NCBI RefSeq assembly: GCF_019263705.2
Contig: NZ_JADQDK010000001.1
Coordinates: 620,001 to 684,000, forward strand
Direction: 5' to 3'
Source of the DNA: Pseudonocardia abyssalis
GTDB lineage: Bacteria; Actinomycetota; Actinomycetes; Mycobacteriales; Pseudonocardiaceae
DNA: 64,000 nucleotides
Positions 8,225 through 15,983 of this stretch are shown here, piece after piece. Below the pieces are notes generated by a model. The model saw nothing but the letters and a program-made list of their open reading frames with translations. It was not told the origin of the DNA and did not search any database. The position numbers and the translations under genes are program-made. Position 1 is the first letter of the stretch. The number at the start of each line of letters is the position of its first letter.

Positions 8225-8620
8225 TCAGACCCGCGTGATGCCGACGGCGAGCAGCCGGTGGCGACCCGGCAGCAGGCGGCGCGGAGCCCAGGCGGGGGTG
8301 CCGCCCGCGGATGCCCACGCGGCGACGATGCCGGCCGCGATCAGGGCGACGAGTGCGAGGGCCGGGTCGGCAGGCGGCAGGCAGTCGTGGAGTACGGCAC
8401 GGGCGGGAACCGCGGTGACCGGCGCGGCGCCCGCCTCGCACACGGCGTCATGCCCGAGCCCGTGCCCGACGTCCTGGATCATGGCGGCCGGTGCGGGACC
8501 GGTCGGGGCCAGCAGCGCCTGGCAGGCGAACAGCTGGGCCAGGATCGCGATCGCCAGCACGGCACGCGTGCCCCATCCGGCCGCCGGGCGGCGGGAACGG
8601 GGCACGCGGACGATGCTCAT
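8225..8620 (-). CDS. small membrane protein with His/Cys-bearing loop
   Basis: The 131-residue protein has an N-terminal helix (TRAVLAIAILAQLFACQALL), an extracytoplasmic loop with DVGHGLGHDAVCEAG and HDCLPP, and a second helix (ALALVALIAAGIVAAW). This layout resembles small actinobacterial membrane proteins found near copper genes, but I cannot place it in a named family with certainty. Loop His and Cys residues could bind metal. It starts at ATG 8620; an A/T-rich segment just upstream may hold the promoter. It is separated from the dsbA-like gene by 78 bases. Confidence 0.6.
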   Translation of the reverse strand: MSIVRVPRSRRPAAGWGTRAVLAIAILAQLFACQALLAPTGPAPAAMIQDVGHGLGHDAVCEAGAAPVTAVPARAVLHDCLPPADPALALVALIAAGIVAAWASAGGTPAWAPRRLLPGRHRLLAVGITRV

Positions 8621-8672
8621 GACGTCAGCGACGATAACAACGGACGGGTGCGGCAGATGGCGCGGGCTGGCG

Positions 8673-9437
8673 TCAGTCCTCGAACGACACGTGGACATGG
8701 TCCATGTGGTTGGCCGTCACCCCGCCGCGGTCCTCCATGGCCTCCCAGCCCGACCCGGTGTTGATCCGCTGCCGGTAGATCACGTACTTGATCCCGAGCC
8801 GGTCCATGTTCTCGACGGCGTACTCGGCGAGCTGCTCACCGGGGTCGCGGTCGACCATGAGATCGAGCGCTAGCCCGGCGGGGTGGTCGGAGGTGCCGGC
8901 ACGACCGGCGACGCCGTAAACGGTGTCGACGCCGAACCGGCAGCGCAGCTCCGTGCCGGCATCGGCCACCGCGGGTTGGACGGTCTCGAAGCCGGAGTCG
9001 CCTGCGGCGCAGCTGCTCGCTCGACGTTCCTCCTCCTCGCGGGCGGCGGCCGCGGCGTCCGCTGCCGCCTCGGCCTCCTGCCGGGCGCGCTGTTCCTCGC
9101 CCAGGGTCACGGCCTTGACCAGAGCCCCGGCGTCGAAGGTGGTGGGCTCAGGCGCGACCGGTGCGACGCTGGACAGAAGGGTGGGGCCGTCGGGGAATGC
9201 CGGCGACGTGAGCGTGTCGAGCTGGACCGCGGCCGGTGCGACCTCCGCCTCCGCGATGGGCAGGTGCTCACCGGTCGCGAGTGCGCCGCAGCTGACGGCG
9301 GTGACGGCGAGGACCCCGGTGGATCCGTAGCGAGCGGCCAGACTGCTCGTGCGGGTGTGCCGCGCACGGGCGGATGGTGCGGGGGCGGGACGTGCGCGCG
9401 CCGTCGATCGGCGCGATGGGGCGCTGTGCCGTGCCAC
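8673..9437 (-). CDS. secreted protein with LAS-type (M15/extensin-like) C-terminal domain
   Basis: The 254-residue product starts at GTG 9437 after a clear ribosome site (gagagg). It has a basic N-terminus, one membrane or signal helix, a short Ala/Glu-rich coiled coil (EEQRARQEAEAAADAAAAA region) and a C-terminal domain. That domain carries SDHPAGLALDL and HMDHVHVSF, matching the SxHxxGxAxD and HxH metal-site pattern of LAS-fold peptidoglycan peptidases and their relatives. A paralogue with the same C-terminal domain is at 48320-49584. A cell-wall role outside the membrane is likely; the substrate is unknown. It lies next to an M23 peptidase in the same direction. Confidence 0.7.
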   Translation of the reverse strand: MARHSAPSRRSTARARPAPAPSARARHTRTSSLAARYGSTGVLAVTAVSCGALATGEHLPIAEAEVAPAAVQLDTLTSPAFPDGPTLLSSVAPVAPEPTTFDAGALVKAVTLGEEQRARQEAEAAADAAAAAREEEERRASSCAAGDSGFETVQPAVADAGTELRCRFGVDTVYGVAGRAGTSDHPAGLALDLMVDRDPGEQLAEYAVENMDRLGIKYVIYRQRINTGSGWEAMEDRGGVTANHMDHVHVSFED

Positions 9438-9666
9438 GAACGGACCTCTCGTGCCGGACGGCCGGTCGGAAGCGAGCGGGGAGCAGGCGGAGCGGGGAGC
9501 GTCCGTTTCCGTTCCGTTACCGGGCCGTGGTCCTGCGACCGTACGAAACGGACACCGACCCCGGCGAGTCGGGGCCCCGGTGACGCGGCGACCGCGTCGC
9601 TCGGTGCTGTGAGCGGTGCCCGGACCGTTGCTACGGGCCCCCGAGCCGCTGGGCCGGCTCGGCCGG

Positions 9667-10518
9667 TCAGACGTCGATGCCGCGTTCCTGCAGCCACGCG
9701 GTCGGGTCGAGTTTGCTGCCGTCGACGTCCCAGATCTCCAGGTGCAGGTGCGGCCCCGTCGAGAAGCCGCGGTTGCCCACCTCGGCGATCTGGGCACCGG
9801 CGGACACCTGCTGCCCGACCTCGACGTAGGTGCGGTTGATGTGGCCGTAGACCGACCGGCTGCCGTCGGGATGCCGCAGGACCACCCACAGGCCGAAACC
9901 GCTGGCCGGACCCGACTTCTCCACAACACCCTCGGTCACGGCGAAGATCGGCGTGCCGATGGCGTTGGCCACGTCGAGGCCGTTGTGGGTGCGGCCCCAC
10001 CGGGGACCGGACAACGACGTGACCCGGCCCGTCACCGGTTGGGCGAACGCGCTGTCCCCGAACAGCGCCGCACCCGGAGCGCCAGCGGCGAGGGCCGAGT
10101 CGAGGATCGCCGCCTGCCGGGCGAGTTCCTGCCCGATCTCGACGGCCTTGGTGAGGTTGCGGACGTCGACGGGGGAGTCGTCCGCGTGTGCGGCGGCCAC
10201 GGCGTCAGGTAGGGGCTGGTCACCGCCGACGCCGTCCCAGGAGGCCGCGGCGGTTGCCGCCGTCGTGTGCGCGTCCGGGACGGGGAGCATTGCGCTGAGC
10301 ACGATGGGCTCGAGATCGTCGCCGACGGCGACGATCATCGTCTCGGCCGCGGCCACCGCAGCTCCCGCCGCCACCGCGGCGACGAGTGTGCGCGCGCAAT
10401 AGGTACCGCCGGGAGGCGGTGGCAGGCGGTGCGTCCTGCCGGCCGCGACGATGCCTGATGGCATCGTCCGGTCGGGCTCGGACGCCCGCGCGCCGCTGGG
10501 GGAGCGGTGGCGCGCCAC
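9667..10518 (-). CDS. M23 family metallopeptidase
   Basis: The 283-residue protein has an N-terminal membrane helix after a basic segment, a variable linker and a C-terminal M23 (LytM) domain. The Zn ligands are visible in RTHNGLDVAN and GPHLHLEIW, with the fold motif YGHIN between them. These enzymes cut peptide cross-links in peptidoglycan, or act as inactive activators when ligands are lost; here the ligands look intact. Start GTG 10518 follows agaagga. The gene is divergent from the L,D-transpeptidase at 10768, so two cell-wall genes share the 250-base region between. Confidence 0.85.
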   Translation of the reverse strand: MARHRSPSGARASEPDRTMPSGIVAAGRTHRLPPPPGGTYCARTLVAAVAAGAAVAAAETMIVAVGDDLEPIVLSAMLPVPDAHTTAATAAASWDGVGGDQPLPDAVAAAHADDSPVDVRNLTKAVEIGQELARQAAILDSALAAGAPGAALFGDSAFAQPVTGRVTSLSGPRWGRTHNGLDVANAIGTPIFAVTEGVVEKSGPASGFGLWVVLRHPDGSRSVYGHINRTYVEVGQQVSAGAQIAEVGNRGFSTGPHLHLEIWDVDGSKLDPTAWLQERGIDV

Positions 10519-10767
10519 GACGGAGTCCTTCTCGACATCGATCCGGCGGCGGGCCTGTGGGGGAGCTCGGACCGTCCGTCGTGATCGGGTTGTGATCGAA
10601 GTACCCGGACGTTAGCAGGGCCGTCGCAACGCCGTCAGAGGGGCGGCGCCCGTCTCCCCGTTGCTGTTCCGTGACCATGGCACGGCCGCGGACACGATCG
10701 GGTTCAATCCCGTGCCCTCACTCGGACCCGGCCGTTGCACGGGGTGTCGAGTACGGAAAGGACCAGC

Positions 10768-11271
10768 ATGGGCAGCTACGGGGTCGTGGGTCGGCGCGTG
10801 TCGTGGAGAGGGCGCCGGGGTGCGGTCGTGCTTGCTCTCGTCGCCGCCACGCTGGTCTCCGCCGGAACCGTCGCCGTGGCCCAGGAGGTCGGCCCGCCGG
10901 TCGTGCCGGGCACTCCCTGCACCGCGACCGCCGTCGCGTGCGTCGACCTCGTCGGCCTCCGAGCATGGCTCTTCCAGGACGGTCAGGTCCTCCGGGGGCC
11001 GGTGCCGATCAGCATCGGCGCCGGCGGTGCGGACCGCACGCCGCCCGGACGGTTCCAGGTCGAGTGGAAGAACAAGGACCACATCAGCGGGGAGTCGGGC
11101 GCGCCGATGCCCTACGCGGTGTTCTTCGCCCCCGGCGGCATCGCGTTCCACGAGGGCAACCTGCAGACCAAGTCCGCGGGCTGCGTCCGCCTGGCTCACG
11201 ACGAGGCCGCTGCGTTCTTCGACTACCTGCAGGTCGGTGACGAGGTCCAGGTGCAAGACGATGCCGCGTAG
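10768..11271 (+). CDS. L,D-transpeptidase (YkuD family)
   Basis: This 167-residue secreted protein starts at ATG 10768 after ggaaagga, has a signal peptide ending near VAVAQ, and consists of one YkuD domain. The catalytic block is FHEGNL followed by SAGCVRLAHDEA, with the nucleophilic Cys. Such enzymes form 3-3 cross-links in peptidoglycan or attach proteins to it. It lacks the Ig-like domain of mycobacterial Ldt proteins, so it is a short form. A close paralogue lies at 29552-30052 (both contain AWLFQDG, FFAPGGIAFHEG and FDYLQVGDEVQV). Confidence 0.88.
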   Translation: MGSYGVVGRRVSWRGRRGAVVLALVAATLVSAGTVAVAQEVGPPVVPGTPCTATAVACVDLVGLRAWLFQDGQVLRGPVPISIGAGGADRTPPGRFQVEWKNKDHISGESGAPMPYAVFFAPGGIAFHEGNLQTKSAGCVRLAHDEAAAFFDYLQVGDEVQVQDDAA

Positions 11272-11286
11272 CGCCTGCTAGAGTTC

Positions 11287-11312
11287 GTCTCATGCGCATC
11301 CGTGCATGAGAC
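11287..11312. promoter_or_regulatory. perfect 9-base inverted repeat upstream of the CDF exporter
   Basis: GTCTCATGC and its exact complement GCATGAGAC are separated by 8 bases. The repeat lies in the 60-base gap between the L,D-transpeptidase stop and the CDF start at 11332. It could be a metal-responsive operator or a hairpin. No T-run follows it. It overlaps the alternative GTG start at 11302, which is one reason to prefer the later start. Confidence 0.4.
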
Positions 11313-11331
11313 GAGCCGGGAGGTGAGGGAC

Positions 11332-12231
11332 GTGGGTCAGGGTCATGGGCACGGTGCCGCGACATCGGGCGGCCGGCATCGCCGGCCGCTGGTCATCGCG
11401 TTCGCGCTGACCGCCGGGTACATGGTCGTCGAGCTGGTCGCCGGGCTGGCATTCGGATCATTGGCGCTGCTGTCGGACGCCGCCCACATGGGCACCGACG
11501 TCCTCGGGCTGGGCATGGCACTGGCCGCGATCACGCTGGCGCAACGGCCGGCCACCTCGCAGCGCACCTACGGCACCTACCGGCTCGAGGTGCTCGCCGC
11601 ACTGGCCAACGGCCTGCTGCTGTTCGGCGTGGCCGGATACGTGCTCTACGAGGCCGTGCAGCGGCTTTCCGATCCGCCGGACGTGCCCGGTCTCCCGCTG
11701 CTGGCCGTCGCCGTCGTCGGTCTGGTCGTGAACCTGATCAGCTTCCGGTTGCTCACCGCGGGGTCGAAGGAGAGCATCAACCTGCGCGGCGCCTACCTGG
11801 AGGTGCTGGCCGACATGCTCGGATCGGTCGGCGTGATCGTGGCCGCTATTGTGATCTACACCACCGGCTGGCCCTATGCCGACCCGATCGTCGGTGCCGC
11901 GATCGGCCTGTTCATCCTGCCGCGGACCTGGACGCTCACCGCGCAGGCGCTGCGCATCCTCATGCAGGTCGCCCCGCCGGGGATGGATGTCGAGGCGATC
12001 CGGCGGCGCATCATCGAGCTGCCCGATGTGCTCAACGTCCACGACCTGCACGTGTGGACGCTGACCTCGGGGATGGAGAACGCCTCTGGGCACGTGGTGG
12101 TGGCCGATGGCGCCGACTACCACGATGTTCTCGACCGGGTCCTGGCCCTGCTGGCCGACGACTACGGCATCACCCACGTCACCGTGCAGTGCGAGCCGGC
12201 CCGTCACGAGGATCGCGACACACCGGTCTGA
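11332..12231 (+). CDS. cation diffusion facilitator (CzcD-like metal exporter)
   Basis: Start GTG 11332 has a strong ribosome site (gggaggtgaggg); the frame is open from 11302. The protein has a His-rich N-terminus (GQGHGHG), six membrane helices and a C-terminal cytoplasmic domain. Metal-site motifs are LLSDAAHMGTD in helix 2 and YLEVLADMLGSVGV in helix 5. The C-terminal block is DVLNVHDLHVWTLTSG. CDF proteins exchange protons for Zn2+, Co2+ or related ions and remove them from the cytoplasm. CbtAB cobalt-transport genes converge on it, with a 28-base overlap of coding ends. An inverted repeat lies upstream at 11287. Confidence 0.9.
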   Translation: MGQGHGHGAATSGGRHRRPLVIAFALTAGYMVVELVAGLAFGSLALLSDAAHMGTDVLGLGMALAAITLAQRPATSQRTYGTYRLEVLAALANGLLLFGVAGYVLYEAVQRLSDPPDVPGLPLLAVAVVGLVVNLISFRLLTAGSKESINLRGAYLEVLADMLGSVGVIVAAIVIYTTGWPYADPIVGAAIGLFILPRTWTLTAQALRILMQVAPPGMDVEAIRRRIIELPDVLNVHDLHVWTLTSGMENASGHVVVADGADYHDVLDRVLALLADDYGITHVTVQCEPARHEDRDTPV

Positions 12232-12941
12232 CGCGCCGACCGCTCCGCCCGGTCGTCGACCAGTGCACCGAACACGAGGCCGAGCACGGCCCACAGCACG
12301 ACCTGGCCGCCGATCGACGCCAGCCGGAAGTCGTAGAGCACCGTGGCCGGGAAGTCCGCCGGGGTCTCGTCGACGGTCGGCAGCAGCAAGCCCACGATCC
12401 CGGCTGTGGCCAAGTAGGCCCCGATGGCCGTCAGCGTGGCGTTCCACGTCCCCAACCGCGCGGTGAGGCTGCGCTGCAGCATCACGGCCCCGATCGCCAG
12501 GGCGACCGAGATGATGATCAGCGCGACGTAGGGCCCGGTGCGTTGGCCGACCGAGGCGCCGAGGGTCGACGCCGGCGGGTTCGCGGGGTACTTGAGGAAC
12601 GGCACCGCCGCGACGGCGACGAAGCCGACAGCCGCGATCACGGCCGCGGTGGCTCGGGGGCCGAGGCGTCCGACCCGGCCCACGACCGCGGAGTAGGCGA
12701 GCGCGACGAGTCCGCCGATCACGACACCGTAGAGCACGGCGGCGACACCGAGCCCGACGGTGCTCTGGATCCCGCGGCTGACCAGCGGGGCCTCGGCGGC
12801 GTCGTGCGCTCCCCCGACGTGTTCTTCGTAGGCGATGGCCCCGTCGACCGCGCCCTCGCCGAACAGGTAGGCGAACACGAAGTAGGTTAGCCCCGCGGCG
12901 AGACCGGCGGCCATGCCTCGGAGCAGGAGTGTCTTGACCAT
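12204..12941 (-). CDS. cbtA: CbtA-family cobalt transport membrane protein
   Basis: The 245-residue protein has five to six membrane helices and reads as CbtA from its N-terminus (RGMAAGLAAGLTYFVFAYLF) and its overall pattern. CbtA is predicted to work with the small CbtB protein in cobalt uptake, often under control of cobalamin riboswitches. The cbtB gene lies directly upstream with 15 bases between. The 3' end overlaps the convergent CDF gene. Genes for an importer and an exporter side by side suggest balanced control of Co/Ni/Zn, which is inference. Confidence 0.85.
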   Translation of the reverse strand: MVKTLLLRGMAAGLAAGLTYFVFAYLFGEGAVDGAIAYEEHVGGAHDAAEAPLVSRGIQSTVGLGVAAVLYGVVIGGLVALAYSAVVGRVGRLGPRATAAVIAAVGFVAVAAVPFLKYPANPPASTLGASVGQRTGPYVALIIISVALAIGAVMLQRSLTARLGTWNATLTAIGAYLATAGIVGLLLPTVDETPADFPATVLYDFRLASIGGQVVLWAVLGLVFGALVDDRAERSARQTGVSRSS

Positions 12942-12956
12942 GACCGCTGCCTGCCG

Positions 12957-13166
12957 TCAGTGGCAGGGGAAGCCGAGGAGGTGGCGGCCGTCGTGCAGGA
13001 ACTCGTGCAGCACGCTGCCCGAGATCAGTGACGTGGCGCCCTGGTCCATGCCGACCAGGTACAGCAGGGACAGCAGAACCGCCCCGGCGAAGACGGCCCA
13101 CGGGGCGACCTCGGTGAGGGGGATGGCCGCGGGTGCGGAGCGGGGAAGTGCTGCTGCCTGAGTCAT
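12957..13166 (-). CDS. cbtB: CbtB-family small cobalt transport protein
   Basis: The 69-residue protein has one membrane helix (AVFAGAVLLSLLYLVGMDQG) followed by the His-rich tail HEFLHDGRHLLGFPCH that marks CbtB. The tail likely binds the metal. The ribosome site is gagga. It is the first gene of the cbtBA pair. A 34-base near-palindrome of ArsR type lies 42 bases upstream at 13208-13241. No cobalamin riboswitch fits in the 131-base gap to the divergent phosphatase gene. Confidence 0.88.
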   Translation of the reverse strand: MTQAAALPRSAPAAIPLTEVAPWAVFAGAVLLSLLYLVGMDQGATSLISGSVLHEFLHDGRHLLGFPCH

Positions 13167-13207
13167 GGTCGGTCTCCTCGTCGGGGCGGCGGCACCCGGA
13201 GATGCCT

Positions 13208-13241
13208 ATTGCCTGATTGTCTGAACAGTCATTCAGGTAAT
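13208..13241. promoter_or_regulatory. 34-base near-palindrome, candidate ArsR-family operator
   Basis: The sequence from ATTGCCTGATTG to ATTCAGGTAAT is a dyad with 13 of 17 positions paired. Its right part contains TGAA-N6-TTCA, the core typical of ArsR/SmtB metal-sensor sites. It is placed between cbtB (minus) and the phosphatase (plus) and could control both. The sensor might be the ArsR protein at 17497 or one outside the window. Confidence 0.5.
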
Positions 13242-13297
13242 TATGCTGACCTGCGCCGACGTCGTCGTCAAGGGTCGTCTGGTATCGAGGGAGGCAC

Positions 13298-13876
13298 ATG
13301 GGTGACAAGCTGACCCTGGTGTCCCATTCGTCCACCTCCGCGACGAACACGGCGGCCTTCGCGTCCGACGAACCCCTCGACGACCGTGGTGCGCAGTGGG
13401 CGGCCGACGCCGCGGGAAGCGTGCCGCGCGCGGCTCGGGTGCTGTCGTCACCGGCGGCGTCGTGCCGCCAGACGGCGCAGGCGCTGGGCCTGGCGGCGGC
13501 CGTCGTCGAACCCGCGTTGACGGACTGGGACCTCGGCCGGTGGCGGGGCCGTACCCTCGACGAGGTGGCCGCTGAGGAGCCGGACGCCGTCCGGGCCTGG
13601 CTGACCGATGCCACGGTGGCCCCGCACGGTGGTGAGTCGCTTGCCGAGCTGTCGTCACGCGTGACCCGTTGGCTGGAATCCGCCTCCGGTGAGGGTCACA
13701 CCGTGGCCGTCACCCACACCGCCGTCATCCGCGCGGCCGTGCTCGCCGTGCTCGGCGCGCCGCTCACGGCGTTCTGGCGCATCGACGTCGCGCCGCTGAC
13801 CGCCACCGTCGTCGGCGGCAGCCCGGGCCGGTGGCGACTGGTCGCCACGGCGTCGCACCTCCGGGTGCGGCGGTGA
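13298..13876 (+). CDS. histidine phosphatase family protein (CobC-like), degenerate RHG motif
   Basis: The 192-residue protein has the histidine phosphatase fold. The N-terminal motif that should be RHG/RHA reads LVSHSSTSA: the phospho-accepting His stays but the preceding Arg is Ser. Later blocks are normal: DWDLGRWRGRTLDEV, the Glu in HGGESLAEL, and AVTHTAVIRAAV with the second His. Phosphatases of this type accompany cbtAB in actinobacteria and resemble alpha-ribazole phosphatases of cobalamin synthesis. Loss of the Arg may reduce activity. It is divergent from cbtB and shares the dyad region. Confidence 0.75.
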   Translation: MGDKLTLVSHSSTSATNTAAFASDEPLDDRGAQWAADAAGSVPRAARVLSSPAASCRQTAQALGLAAAVVEPALTDWDLGRWRGRTLDEVAAEEPDAVRAWLTDATVAPHGGESLAELSSRVTRWLESASGEGHTVAVTHTAVIRAAVLAVLGAPLTAFWRIDVAPLTATVVGGSPGRWRLVATASHLRVRR

Positions 13877-13887
13877 GGCACCCACGA

Positions 13888-14853
13888 TCAGAACGGTAGG
13901 ACGCCACACAGCACGGAGCCCACCACGACCGGCCCGGCGAGCAGCCCGATGGATCCGGTGGTGAGCAGTACTCGCGTCCACTGGAGCGTGCCGCGGCTCG
14001 GGCGCGACATGAGCCGCTCCGCGCGTCGGATCACGCCGGTGGCGGCGGCGGCCAAGGCCGCCCCCGGGATGCTGACCGGTGCGGTGAGCGCCAGCAGGGC
14101 GCTGACGAGGTGTCGTGCGTCGCGGTCGCGATCGCGGACGGCCGCGTCGTCGGCACACATCTCCACCAGCCGGGCGAGCTCGCGGTGGCCCGCAGTGAAC
14201 AGCGGTATCCGTGGCATGACCCGGGCCAGCGCGCTGCTGAGGCCACGAAGCAGATGATGGCGGCCCGTCAGGTGGGCCCTTTCGTGCGCCAGGACGACGG
14301 CGAGCTGGTTCTCGTCGAGGGCGTGAAGCGCAGGGCGGCTCAGGACGATCGTGGACGGACGTCCGGCGATCGCGTAGACGACCCTCTCCGGCACATCCAG
14401 GATCACCGCGCCCAGAGCGTCGTCGTGTCGTCCGAGCAACCGGGCGGCGTCGGCATGGCGGTGCATGCGAGCGCGGAACCGCAGCAGCGCGCGACTCAGT
14501 CCGAACGCCGTACCGACGGTCCCAGCGGTCAGAACGACCGCCGACCCGACCGCCAGCCACTGGCCGACGGTGCCGTGGGCGCCGAGCGCCGCCGCGCAGA
14601 ACGAGGCGAGGCACCGGTCCACGACGTGCCGGACGTCAGGGGACAGGAGTACCTCGGCCGCGATCAGGAGTACCGCGACCACCCACGCGACCAGGGCGCC
14701 CATGAAGGCCGCCAACCAGATCGTCACGCCGAGCGTCGGTGCCCGATCGAGGTGTTTGCGGTGCGCCAGGACGCGTGGCGCCAGGACCGCCACGACGATC
14801 CCGTAGCCGATCAGGCAGACCGCCGCATCGAGCCCGTTGAACCCGCGCATCAC
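13888..14853 (-). CDS. M56 (BlaR1-like) membrane metalloprotease
   Basis: The 321-residue protein has helices at about 8-28, 42-70, 85-120 and near the C-terminus. It carries the zinc-protease motif HERAH at about 190-194, within VVLAHERAHLTGRHH, and a downstream EMCADDAAVR segment with the expected third ligand. M56 proteases act on a cognate BlaI/MecI/CopY repressor. Unlike BlaR1, there is no C-terminal penicillin-binding sensor domain, so the signal is unknown. The BlaI-type gene lies 71 bases upstream in the same direction. It is last in a five-gene minus-strand run starting at 17398. Confidence 0.88.
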   Translation of the reverse strand: MMRGFNGLDAAVCLIGYGIVVAVLAPRVLAHRKHLDRAPTLGVTIWLAAFMGALVAWVVAVLLIAAEVLLSPDVRHVVDRCLASFCAAALGAHGTVGQWLAVGSAVVLTAGTVGTAFGLSRALLRFRARMHRHADAARLLGRHDDALGAVILDVPERVVYAIAGRPSTIVLSRPALHALDENQLAVVLAHERAHLTGRHHLLRGLSSALARVMPRIPLFTAGHRELARLVEMCADDAAVRDRDRDARHLVSALLALTAPVSIPGAALAAAATGVIRRAERLMSRPSRGTLQWTRVLLTTGSIGLLAGPVVVGSVLCGVLPF

Positions 14854-14924
14854 GACCTCCTCCGGCTCGGTACCCGCTAACCGTCGATGTGTTCCGGTTC
14901 CGTACGCGATCAGGTGCCGTTCGG

Positions 14925-15308
14925 CTATGTCGTGCCGTCCTCGTCCATCCGGGTCAGCAGCTCGGCGAGGCGACGGGTGTCGGCCTGGTCCATCTGCTGG
15001 ACGAAGTGGGTGAGGATCGTGTGCGGGTCCCCGCCGCTCCGCAGGGCGAGGCTCATGAGGTCGGCGGTGTGTTCCGCCCTGCTCGCGGTCGCCTGGTACC
15101 GGTGCGTGCGCCCCTCGCGCCGACGTGTCAGACGTCCCTTGCGATACAGGTTGTGGACGACGCTCATTACCGTCGTGTAAGCGACGTCGCCTCGGGACGC
15201 AAGGCGTTCGTGCACCTCCGGCACCGTCGCGCCCTCGGACGACGTCCAGATCTGCTCCATGACGGCGGCCTCGAGCTCACCGAACCCGCGCACATATCCC
15301 CCCGTCAC
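14925..15308 (-). CDS. BlaI/MecI/CopY-family transcriptional repressor
   Basis: The 127-residue protein starts at GTG 15308 (GTG 15293 is an alternative; longer frames run into the neighbouring gene's shadow). It has a winged helix with FGELEAAVMEQIW, ATVPEVHERL, YTTVMSVVHNLYRKGRL and the wing RREGRTHRY, then a dimerisation helix region. The family binds TACA/TGTA-type dyads; repression ends by M56 proteolysis or, in CopY, by copper. It lies 16 bases after the TlpA-like gene, so it appears to be cotranscribed from the promoter that carries the dyad at 17424. No Cys cluster like that of CopY is seen, which favours proteolytic control. Confidence 0.88.
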   Translation of the reverse strand: MTGGYVRGFGELEAAVMEQIWTSSEGATVPEVHERLASRGDVAYTTVMSVVHNLYRKGRLTRRREGRTHRYQATASRAEHTADLMSLALRSGGDPHTILTHFVQQMDQADTRRLAELLTRMDEDGTT

Positions 15309-15324
15309 ATCTCGACGTCGCAGA

Positions 15325-15975
15325 CTAGCCCGTCGTCGCGAGGGCGGCCTCGACGGCGGCGGCGACCTGTGCGGGGTCGCGGAATACCAGCGGGTCGGTG
15401 ACGCGCACGGCCGAGCCGTCCGGGCGGACGACCCAGTTGGTGGGGAGGACCGGGGGTGCGCCCAGGGCGGCCTGCACGGCGTTGTCGGGATCGAGCACCG
15501 AGGGGTAGAGCGGATCGAGCTCGTCGGCCATCGCCAGGGCGTCCGCGGGGCGGTCACGCACGACAACTCCGACCACGTCGATCGCGTCCGGTCGCGCCGT
15601 GTAGGCGTTCAGGACGGGGATCTCTTCGCGACACGGTGCGCACCAGGACGCCCAGAGGTTGAGCAGCACCGGCCGTCCGGCGAGCGCGGCGCCGAGCGGC
15701 ACGGCGCCGACCTCGCTGAGGCAGGGCACGACGACGTCGGCCAGCGGCCCCGGCGGGACGGGCGCACCCGAGGGGACGGGACAGGGCGGTAGCGCGGCTG
15801 CGGCTCGCGCCGGGCCGAGCGCGGCGTCGTCGGGCCGTTCCGCGAGCCGTTCCGCCGCGACCGGCAGCGTGTCGGCCGCCGCGTCGGGGTAGGCGTCGGG
15901 TCGGGGCCAGAGAGCGACCACGCCGGCGACGGTGAGCACGACGACCAGCACCGTCCACCGCAGCTCCGAGCTCAT
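15325..15975 (-). CDS. TlpA-like membrane-anchored thioredoxin
   Basis: The 216-residue protein has an N-terminal membrane anchor and a TlpA/ResA-type thioredoxin domain with active site CAPC in NLWASWCAPCREEIP. An extra Cys pair occurs before the domain (PPCPVPSG and VVPCLSEVG). It should be a membrane-bound reductant kept reduced by the CcdA immediately upstream (8-base gap). A decayed relative is found at 31447-32117 at the end of the ccm operon. Its targets may be apocytochrome c or copper-site Cys residues of oxidase assembly factors. Confidence 0.85.
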   Translation of the reverse strand: MSSELRWTVLVVVLTVAGVVALWPRPDAYPDAAADTLPVAAERLAERPDDAALGPARAAAALPPCPVPSGAPVPPGPLADVVVPCLSEVGAVPLGAALAGRPVLLNLWASWCAPCREEIPVLNAYTARPDAIDVVGVVVRDRPADALAMADELDPLYPSVLDPDNAVQAALGAPPVLPTNWVVRPDGSAVRVTDPLVFRDPAQVAAAVEAALATTG

Positions 15976-15983
15976 CGTCCGGT

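Noticed and set aside
10519..10767. c-di-AMP (ydaO-type) riboswitch before the M23 or L,D-transpeptidase gene
   Set aside because: Such elements are often near actinobacterial cell-wall enzymes, but the conserved core could not be matched on either strand.
13167..13297. Cobalamin riboswitch before cbtB
   Set aside because: The gap is too short and no B12-box-like sequence was seen; a protein-binding dyad is present instead.
11458..13614. Long minus-strand open frame across the CDF gene and phosphatase
   Set aside because: It crosses several well-supported genes and contains no family motif; it is a shadow frame.
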